Of a DNA stretch of 64,000 nt, positions 49,171 to 60,600 are shown piece after piece. The stretch is taken from positions 7,119,079 to 7,183,078 of the forward strand of contig OY759215.1 in assembly GCA_963662175.1 (NCBI GenBank), read 5' to 3'. The notes beneath the pieces are model-generated. The model made no database searches, was not told the DNA's origin, and saw nothing but the letters and a program-made list of their open reading frames with translations. Both the position numbers and the translations under genes were made by a program. The number at the start of each line of letters is the position of its first letter. Position 1 is the first letter of the stretch. Source of the DNA: Aradus depressus (taxonomy: Eukaryota > Arthropoda > Insecta > Hemiptera > Aradidae).

Positions 49171-51602
49171 ACTAATCTTTAATTGTTTAAAATACAATTT
49201 TTTTTTTTATGGTAATATGTGTAACGAATAGCAAAATATCTCTGAAAACTGTGGTTGAAAAAAAGATAAAAATTGGTTCCTATGGAAAAAAATATATATT
49301 CAAAATACTCAATTTAGGTGAATCTTATGCAATCTTGAAAATGTAAGAGGTCAGACAAGTGTCAAACATTAATTGAATTGAGATCGAACGACCCACTAAT
49401 TTCTTTTCTTAAATTTAAAAAAATAAAAAATAATATTTCCGATTTGAATATGGACTATAGGCCAAAAGCATTCAATCATTCCATACCCAAACATCAAAAA
49501 ATAATAATAAAAATAAAGAAAATCTATTCCACCATAACTTGTTTTCGAGTATCATTATTACTAAAAATGCGTATTTATATATATATAAATATATATATAT
49601 AACTTTCAATGGCAGATTTTATACACTTTTTTTTACTACCAAAAGCAATTTTATATTACTTAGTTTAAAAAACATAAAAAATTAATATGAATATGTACAC
49701 ATCTAGGAATCTAAGACAAAAATCAGATAAATTTATAGCTAACTGCAAAGCAAAAAATATTGAATATCTCAATTACCTAAATACTCAAAACATGAGTAAC
49801 ATTTCAAAGTTCTTCAAAGTTGAACTTAATAATATACAAATAATTTTTTGTTATTTCTATTTTTTTGCTATTATTCTTAAAATAAATTTAGAAAAAGTAT
49901 CTTTTTATTAGTTTTTTTTTTTTTTTTTTTCTTCAAACATTACAGAATAAAGAAAATGGAGAAGTGCCTCGTGCAGCAACATATTGTGTTAAGTTGACTT
50001 TAATTTTCCAAAGCTTATATTTCATGTCCCTAAAACGACATTACTCACCATTTTTCTATTGATGACAATGTGGGCAATTTAATATAGTTCTGTACAGTTT
50101 TGAGCACATTTTGAAAATAAATTAATCAATAAATTTAAAATTTAGTTGAGGATGTCACTGAGTCCTAACTTTAAATCTGATTAGTTTCTGGCCTAAATGG
50201 GATGGAAATAAAGGCCATTTTACTGAGGGGCATAACTTCATTTTATTAATACATATTACCCATTACAATTTTACTTTAAGCAAGACATTCTTCAATTAAA
50301 AATGATAAAAAATATTAAAAGGCTCATTTGACAAAAAATATATATTTATAACTCGTCAGATTTACGAGTCAGCCAAACACAGTCTAATGTGTCACCATCA
50401 CTTAATTTTCTGTATAATTTTAAATATTGCTTTTTTTCGAGAGCAAGCAGGGTGGAGCACAATATCTGACGATTTAGAAATACCTTAGTTTTTGTCAAAA
50501 AATGTTCAATTTTTTTTTCTTTTGTAAAAGTGTTAACTAAAAAGCAAAAAAAAAAAATTGCATCTCAAATTTTGAAATTAGTTTCCATCTAAGTGAAAAT
50601 ACAGATCATTCCCACTCATGTCCTAAACATAACTACAAAAACTGCAACGTTGAACCCAGCGATCTTACAATTTAGACACAATATATTTGCTAAAAATGAT
50701 TCTGACCACTGCCTAATTAAAAGATATTATGCACGTATAATTATGTTGCTTATTAATTTGCACTTTTTTAAAAATTTCTATAAAAATCAGAACTCGCATA
50801 AGCGTGTGTCTATTGTCTACTGCAACATTGTTCCCAATTTAAACTTAAGTAACAAATTTTAATTCAAGTAACAAAAGAGAATAAGAAATTTTACACTCTT
50901 TTTTTTCTTTTTCTTAGCTTAAAATAACTAGGCATCAGGCAAAAGATAGAAAAAAAAATTGATAAAGAAAAAACAAAATAGTGGCACTTTTAAACAGCCA
51001 ATTACGCCTAGAACGCACAAAGAAACAAGTGAATTTCGTGCTTCCAGCTATTATTTCTATAATAAAAATTGAGTTCCAATTAATTTAAGAACACTTGGTT
51101 TTAAAATGACACATTCTATACATTTAAACCGGTAAAAGCCGTGAAAAAACAGTTGGACAATGGAAAAAAAAAACAATATTTTTTCCCTCTCATCTTTTAT
51201 TTTAATATTATTTTTCTAGGTTTTTTTTTTTTTTTTTTTTTTTTCCTTTTTTATAATAATTATTAAATGAACAAAAATATCCGCCAAAAACGGCAGGATT
51301 TCATTGTCAATCAATGAATTATACAATAGAGAAAGACTCTTGGAGATTATCTCAAAAGTATATACATATGTATACGTAAAATTGTTTATATATATATAAA
51401 GTTTAGCCACCGTTATAAACGTACATTAGATAAATATATATTTTTTGGAGGGGCCCCCCCAAAAAAATGAAGCAATGCTTTGCAACCTAACAGGAGGACG
51501 TATAGCGTTAGTATTTTTATTTTTATTTTGTTCCTTCTTTTTCTTTTAATAATTAGGTGTGGAATGAACGTGGTCTCGCAATAGTCTCTCTTGAAGGTAT
51601 TA

Positions 51603-51689
51603 TTAACTGCTGGTCGATGCGATGGGAGACACTGGACTGAGGGGTGATCGACTGCAGTCTCGAAGGCAGCCGTTTATTGTCACCACCAC
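51603..51689 (-). CDS. YjbQ-like last exon
   Basis: Acceptor TATTATTTCAG, phase 0. VVVTINGC is the family's final strand; LRDCSRSPLSPVSPIASTSS and TAA are an added tail. Confidence 0.8.
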   Translation of the reverse strand: MVVTINGCLRDCSRSPLSPVSPIASTSS

Positions 51690-54600
51690 CTGAAATAATA
51701 CATACATATTACAGTGTATAATAATAATTGTAATTTAATCGAAAAATAAAATACAAAAAGTCGTCGGTGAATTGCCGCAATTGCGGCAATATACTTCCCC
51801 AAAAACGAATTAATTAACTTTTCACCCCCCCCTCCCCCCCTCTCTAAAACCTGTCGACCGTTTGGGCCAATATTCAATAGTTAATTTATATACGGCTCCT
51901 AAATCCTAGTAATTAACAAGAATTAGTTCATAGTGACCGGAAGAAGGGACTTGCAAGAGTCCCGAAATATTGTCGGGAAAAAATAAGAAGACATCTCTGG
52001 AAGAAATGCCGGAATTAACCCACAGTAACTCTAGAACCACAGGATGGATCCATATCCTAACCATGACAGACAATTAGGTCGATTATAATAAATATGAGTG
52101 AACGACGACTAACATTTCAAAATGTTTTTTTTTTTCTTGAGTGACTTACGCTCGAGCTTTAATTAAGTGGTCATATTGCCTATTACTCATGTTTTTTTTT
52201 TTGCCTCATTTATAGAAAAACAAATCTAAGAATCTAGGGCGAGCAGAGTAGGCATGCATACTACCTCTGTATTACCGGCGCCCTTTGGAAATATGTTAAT
52301 TAATTCATATAAGAACAATTAGCGACTCATGTGCTAATAATATTTTAGAATATATGAGCCAATTACTATCAACCTGATAATAGGACTCTCTATGCTGCAC
52401 TAATATATAACAGAGCTCTTGTTGGCAAAACTGGTGTTATTTTCTTGTTAACAGACAGGTTCTAATCATCGCAGACATTTATAATAACTAGAAAGACGGT
52501 TAAAAAAACAAAGTGCAATCTGAAGTGGTATACATGTTCAACGTTTCAATATACAGCCTAGAACCACAGCACTTCATATAAAGTTACTTTAAAAAACGCG
52601 CTAATGGATGAATGGAAAAATATTCCTTAATCTTATAGTGGGGAATGAAGAAACTAAAAGACTGAGATTTCTGTTCTAGAAAATAAATAACTTACAATAA
52701 TCAATTGATCAAACATTTGTGACTTCAGCTGTTAAATGCATGTGTGAGTTTCACTTTGGCGCATTTCACTTCAAACACGAAATATTATATCTGTACCCAG
52801 AGCCCTCAGGGGACGACACCTATTGATTTTCAGTCATATTGGCCAAAGGGAAGAGAGGGCATAAAGGGAGCAAGCTTAACACAATAACTCTAACAATTGT
52901 GTTTGCAATGAATGTATTGATATAAAATGTTATATGTATATCCAGTACCCTCTAAGGACGACCGACACCTATTGATTTTCAGCCAAATTGACCAAAGAGA
53001 AAGGGAGAATCAGAGGGGGTCAACTCATAATTCCCAAGAACTGCCGATGTATCGATATGAAATTTTATATTTAAATTCAAAACCCCATAAAGATGGCACC
53101 TATCAAGTTACCACGAACTCGGTAAAAGGGGATCGACACAAATGCCCTAAAATAACTGCCGATGTTTTGAATGTATCGACACAAAATTAAGTATGAGACT
53201 TCATACAGTCAAATATTGAGTTTTAGCCCAAACTTAGTTAGTTGGGTATGGAATAAATAATATTTTTCTTATTAGTATTTTATTTTATTTTTTATTCATT
53301 TTTTATTTATTTTACAAATAAATATTGACAACTGTATAAAAAAATAAATAAAACAAGCAAATGTGCTAATAGAGAAATAATGGCAATGTCAAAATGCCAA
53401 GAGGGGAGAAATCACCCAGTAGTGACTCTCCCAAGTTGTTAGTATTAAGTAAAATATTTGAATTTCCACAAACGGATTTTCTATCTTGACAAATATTAGT
53501 ATAGAGCTGTGATAATTTCACATTGAGTGAGTGCAGATCAGATTAAGTGTTATGTTTAGTTAAGGTTAGCCAACAGACCTTCCTGGAGCCTGCATGGTCC
53601 CGATGCTCGCACAGCCAGATTCCCTGCCACGTTCCTAGATTCAGTTTACCGTCTGTAATTGGGATAGTCAGTGAGGAACCCAAAAAACACGCTTTCACAT
53701 GAGCAGGCTGAAACAACGAAAACAGGTATTTAAGATATACAATACGTTAGCAACATCCAACGCTCAGTAGAATATTCGGTAAAGTTTTTAATCTAAACAT
53801 ATATTCTACATATTAAATCTCTGGTGTTTTGGTAAAAGGTCTAAAGTCAGCAAATCTGAATTTTATGAGGGGAATTTCTGAAGGTTTGAAAAATTCCTAC
53901 GAATCAGGTAAAACACATTTATGTTACTTAAATTATTCCAACAAAATTATTATTTTTTTATTTTACTAGTTCAGCATATTACATGCTATGCTACTAGGTA
54001 TAAATATAGACATAAAATAAATAACATATAAAATAACTGATTAAAATAACAGATTGGTGTCGTCTCATCTTGAGATCCACCTAGGACTGCTTATAGAACT
54101 GAACTAATAGATAAAATAAAAGATGAATGTAAAAGATAATTCCGGAAATGGCTAACTATTATGAAAACAAACTAAAACACTTTGTTTCTAAGGGCGGATG
54201 TCTTGAGGGAGCCGTGGCTTGAGCTTGGGACTGGAGTAATCTTCCCTAGTTCATAATACGCTGGTCCTGCTGCGGTTTTTAGGGAATAAAGAAACTTTTT
54301 GGTAACCCTCTACATCGAGTCCTCAACATACGACATGCCTAGTTCTTCGTGAAGCTGCTTGTTCCTCACGAACCATGGCGCAGTTACTGCCATGCGCAAA
54401 ACTTTATTTTCTATCTTCTGGAACCCTTCAAGTTTTTTACCAGATGGTAGTCCCCAGTCCGGGCATGCATACGTGTATAGAGGCCGAATGATGGTCTTGT
54501 ATATGAGAAGGCTGCATCTTGTCTTGAGCCCGGAGGTCCTATTAATTAGAAGATACAAGATGGAGAGGCATGCGTAGGCCTGGTTCAACTTCTTGTTGGT

Positions 54601-57600
54601 ATGTAGGCTTCCAGGTGAGACGTTTGTCCAACTCCACTCCCAGGTTTTTGACGCTCTTGTCTTCAGGATTCCACGGCACCTCCACACCATTGATCTTAAC
54701 TGGAGTTACTTCCGATATACGTCTCAACGTGAATAAAAAAAACAAAATTATTAAATATAAACAAAGTAAAATATTCCAACAATTAGTTACATTTGGTAAA
54801 AATATTTAAATGCACTTGTCCTTTGTATCACAAGACTTATTCTGACTTGAGCCCTTTTGCCCAAACACCAGAGAAATGTTATATTGTATTGAAGCGTCTC
54901 CACCAGGAGAATTAGTTAATATAAGTGTTAATTAAACAAGCTCGTTGTTTTTTTTATTTTGTTTCTGCACTATTTTTTAACATCTCCATCCTTGCTAAAT
55001 ATTTTAGAAATGGATTTTAGTCAGTAAGTGAGTGAAGATTATGTTTACCAATATAACGGATCTCTTCAATTTCATCTAATCATATGAGATTTTTTAAATA
55101 GATTTTACAGGTAAGTTAAGAGCTTTAAGTATCTGATACAGTTGGTGAGTCGCATTGTGACTTACATTATAACTTAGGAGTATCGAGATACATTGAAACC
55201 AGAAAACAACAGGGCAGACATGGAAAATATTAAAAATCTCTCAGAAACTAAAAAATATGAATGAAAAAACAATTTTTATTCTGGAACACACGTCCCCTAA
55301 GAATAACAGCATAAGAGATAAACAAAAGAGATACCAGTATCAAACAAGTTGAATAAAAGATAACAAATAAGGGAGTATAGCACCTAAAGAAACAAAAGCA
55401 GTTAGAAATATATAATATTCCATGTCAAATCAACCAAGTCTGAATCTTGAGCTCTACATTTTCGTGATTTTCTGTGCAATTTGATCATTGCATCTCGTGA
55501 AAATATTAAAAGTATACAATGTCATTTTTTATTTTTTTTTTTGAGCGACCGTTTCAGAGATACGAGCTTATAGAAAGAAGAAAAAATATCAAAATCTATT
55601 GCAACTATGAGGGGGTGGGGGGGGCTCATTTTATTGGTCTTAAATATAATTTAGATCTAATGTACCATACAAAAAAAACTTCTTGAATCACCATCTTTCA
55701 AAAGAATTACAAAATTTTCATTTTTAAATAAGTTGCAAAACAATATTTTATTTTTCGAAAAATATGTACGTTATATCTCTTCTATATCTATAATATCTCT
55801 CCTCTAAAAACTGGCAAATTTCAAAAAGGAATAAAAAATGGTGTCGTAAAAAAAAGTATCAATGTTTAATTTAGATGCAATTTCTAGGCAGCATAAAAAA
55901 AACTGTTACGCCACATATTTTAACTAATAAAGACTCAAAATGAATAAATGCATTATTTCAATTAAGTATTTAAAAAAAAAATTAAATTCCAAACTATTTT
56001 CTTAATACTCTATTTTTGCTGTAAGCAGAAATAGAATAAGCAGAAAGAGGAAACCCGTGTTTAGTTCAATTGGATTGGTTGAACAACAAATGGAAAACTC
56101 AGATAAAAAATGAACAGTTTCAGAGTTTAGAAGTCGAAACACATTCAACATTTACTTACAGATTACATTTGGACTCGACACTGATCGGTGTGTGGGTCTT
56201 ACGGGAGGTGGAGAGATACACGAAAGAAAATTATGAAAATTAATATACCAAAATAATTAAACTATTACCATGTCGTCAGGTCCCTCACAAGAATGGCGGT
56301 AAGGCAGACCCTGGAAAAGGAAAACAACAAATTTATATAAATAAAAAATAAACAATGCTCGATATCCAAAGTATTGGGGCAGTTATGAACAGGTCAATCA
56401 TTCCATGTTGATTTTTCTGGGAAAATTTCGTGTTTTCCGATTCCTGCCTGATTCCAAAAATCAACACAACATTATATGTGTGTGTAATGGGAATTAGGTG
56501 GAGGAATGGTTTAACACAAAAATCCCAATAACTGCCTATCTAATGAATGTATCGACCCAAGAATATCTAAAACCCGACAAAGACAAAACCCCCCAAAACT
56601 GCCCTATGTACATTACGACAAGAAATTTTATATAAAGATCCCAACCCCGGCCAAAGGTGAGGGGGGGGGGGGGGGGGGTCAACACGAGATTATGTAAGAA
56701 TTATTTTACATAGTAACTACTTTATATATTCATTTCATAGAGCTCCTTCATTCTCTAGGGCCCTCTTCATTTTTTCGGGCCCCTTCATTTTCTAGGGGGG
56801 GGGGGGAAAAAAGCTATACGTTTAACGTTAGTTATTGTCATGCCCGGGCTTTAACTAGGAGAGGTCATATCGTCTGGTAGTAGACGATATATATATATTT
56901 TTTTTTTTGAGGGTTAAAACAAGAAGTAAATGACATATTTTTATTTTAACTATTTATGTCCCAAATACGACATAGACACATATTAAATATGTTGCAGATT
57001 AGGCTACGTTTTATAACTCATGCCCAGGCTTTAACTACGAGGTCATATCGCCTACTACCAGAGCGCTCTTTCGTCACTCTGGTGGACTCTACTGTGGGAG
57101 TCCTAAATTTTTATTCACTTAGGGCAGGAATCTTTAACGTGTACCTGACATCGTACAGGCTCGGGACCATCGCTTAACGTCCCATCCAAAGGACGGCGTG
57201 CTTAAGTTTATTTTACCTCCCAGATAAAATAAACTAAGGCCCTCCACTGAGCTACCAGCGCCCTTAAAAAATATGTTGCATATGTCCCTACGGCATAACA
57301 TTATTATGGACTTACGGCGTTAATTGAGGATATTGTTCCAAAATCGTATTCTGTTATTTAAAATATTATTTTCAATGTAGAAGGAAAGGTTCTGTCGTAT
57401 AAATGAAAACTCAATATTTGACCAAATATTGAATTTTCTTTTACACAACAGAATCTCGAATTTCTTCTACATTGAAATGATACTGTCTACTCTACTAATC
57501 ATTATTTTCGCATAAGTTCTAATGAAATCCAATATGGCGTCCGAATTTCCAAGTACTACATGAAAAAAGCCGCAAGAGTTCAAGAGTTAACTCTTATTTT

Positions 57601-60600
57601 CTTTTGATCGGGGGATAAAAATATAAATGTTTCAAAATGATTTTCTCGTTATATAATTGAAAGAATGAAAAAGAAGAAGGCATGATGTTTCAATATCAGA
57701 TATTTTCTCTACCCGAACAGGTAAAAAAGGCAGTCGTTTTATTTTTCGGAATGAAACCCCAAAGTTTTTTTTAAAACTAGATAACATATTACATATATAT
57801 TAATTTCCAATATGAATTCTTTTAAACATATATCTCAAAAACCTCTATTGACTTTCAACCAGAGATGGGCATAATCGTAATCAATGATTACATGATTACA
57901 GAGAAAATAAAACTTAATCATCATTGCTATTTTATACTTGATACTATCGCACTGTGAATATAGCTAAAATGAAACATGATTACATGATTATAATCGTAAT
58001 CAGAAATCGTGATTCCGATTGCAATCATGTAATCATACAATCATAATCAATTAATCGTAATCAAGTAATCATGTAATCACAATTACTGTAATCGGGGGAT
58101 TTCGTGGGTATCAAATTTAAAAAAAATGGTAATAGCACTTTGGTTACGTAATAAACTTAAAAAAAATTACTTGGTGTAAAAAATAAAACAATTTAAAATG
58201 TAAGGAAATCGAAGGCGATGGTTTGCGCTGTGTAATCATGTGTACATTGTGATTATGATTTCATGATTATGATTACATGATTACTCGATTACAATCATAA
58301 TCATGGCCGTGATTACGATTACAATCGTGTAATCAAGTAATCACCCATTTTTTAAAAATTATAATCGTAATCTTAATCATTGATTATGATTATGCCCATC
58401 TCTGCTTTCATCCAAATCGGCAGATTGGTCTCAGAGGTAGAACGAAAATATAATTTTTAATTCGCGCTGAGAAAGTACAATTGTGATTCTTTATATATTT
58501 ACCTTTTCTTTTTTAAATATATAAAAAATAGTATATGTATTTATAAAAACCTCCAAGCAGAATATTGTTGGATCGATACAGTCAGAACGGAAAAGTACTA
58601 CTGTGGCAGCGGGGTCAAACGGAGGAAAGAAATATACATTTGATATTTTATGGGGCCTTCTTCCAGTTTTATAGCTCTAAATGTCGGGTCTTCACATTAC
58701 ATTACGGTGACTTCGGTCCAACTTACCTCAGCGAGGAAGAATAATGGTAAAATAATGTCATTCCCACATTAAATATATTTTTAAAAATGTTATATTCTCT
58801 ATGTCGTACAATAATTTTGTCAATTACCACTTACTAAATTTGAGGCTTGGAAACTCAAATACAACTGCCTCCAAGCATCGTATTAATTAAAATTAATTAA
58901 ACGTATTTTATCTAATGTAAGGAGTATCGGGTTGTTATTTAGTCAATTGTTTAAATTCATTTCGGAAAGTCGGGAGAAACGAGACAAAACTCCACTGCAT
59001 TATTTTTACATTATATTATTTCTATATATGTGTACATTACTCGTATAATTCTATTATGGTATGATGAAATTATAATTAAAAAGAAAAAAAATCACATCTT
59101 ATCAAAATTTCAATTATTCATATAGTTAGTTATTATGACTCATGCCCGGGCTTTAACAACAAAGTCATATCGCCTCTGTCATAGCCCGACTCTACTATGG
59201 GAGTTCTAAGTTTCGCCTATCCTAAATTTTTATTTACCCAGAGTAGGGGTCTTTATCGAGTACCTGACATCGTACAGGCTCGGAACCATCGCTTAACCTC
59301 CTATCCGAAGGACGGCATGCTCAAGTTTATCTTAATATAGTGATCAGTAAGCAAGTACGCATACCACTGAACTACCGTTGCCCTCAAGAAATCAATCAAT
59401 TATTCGTATTTCAAAACAATGTCTAACCCTAAGACCATAAATTTTCCGGCTATAAGTATAACGAAAGTATTGGTCAGAAATTCAGAAATTATTTTAATTG
59501 TTGAGTTTTTAGCGGAATTTCATGCTATCCGACCCCCTGAATCGAAGAATGATAACAACATTTCCTTAGTCTGCGAACACGATACAATGAGCATAGCGAC
59601 ACGAAATACTATACGTGAATCTAGGACCCCATAGGGACATCTATATATCGACTCTTATCTAAATCCTAAACCCCATAAAGATAATATCTATCCATTCCCA
59701 GCTAAATCGATGCAAAAAAAACGGGGGATCAGAGGACGGAGCCCCAACTCAAAAACCATAATAATTGTCGAAATAACGATCCCATGTAACCCCCATAACA
59801 AATGGGGGATCAAAGAAAGGGAGCCTAACTCAAAAACCTAATAACACTGGATGTAACGAACGTATAAACACGAAATTTCGTATAGTGATTCAGAAGTCCC
59901 AGAATATTGAAACCTATTGATTTCAAACCAACTCGGTGAATTGAAACCAAATCAAGAGCGAAAATTTAGTTGATGAAAACCTGTTGGGGAAAATACATTG
60001 CCGGTGATTCACTGACGAAACTTTTTACAGTAAAGTCACCAACTTAATAATAATAACACAACATTCTGTCTGGAATAGCAAAAGGAAAAGTTTCATTTCA
60101 AAAGAAAAATTCGTCGGTGAATCAACTGCAATGTACCTCCCCAGAACGAATTAACTTTTCGCTCCCCCTCCAAAACCAGTGGACCGTTTGCGCTAATATT
60201 CAACAGTTGACTTACATAGGGGCTCATAAATCCTCATACTAAGTTTTGGGTAGATAAGTTCATTACATCGGCAGTTATTAGGGTTTTTTAAATTGAGCTC
60301 TTTCCCCTATGGCCGCTTTGGCTGTAAATCGATAGGTCTTATAAAACATCGTGTCGATACATTCATTCTACGGGCATTTATTAGAGTTTTTATATTAAGC
60401 CTCCTCTCCTAATGCCCCCTTTTCCTTTGGTCGTTAAGGAGTTTTGAATTCACATATGAAATTTTGTATCGATACATTCATTACAAAGACAGTTATTAGT
60501 GTTTTTGAGTTAAGCATCTCACCTATTCGTCCCTGTTATCGTTATTGGGTTCTGGATTTACATATAAAATTTCCTTCCGACACATTCATTCTATCGGGAG

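Noticed and set aside
50593..50862. 89-residue open frame
   Set aside because: Extreme AT composition, no splice sites, no protein-like pattern.
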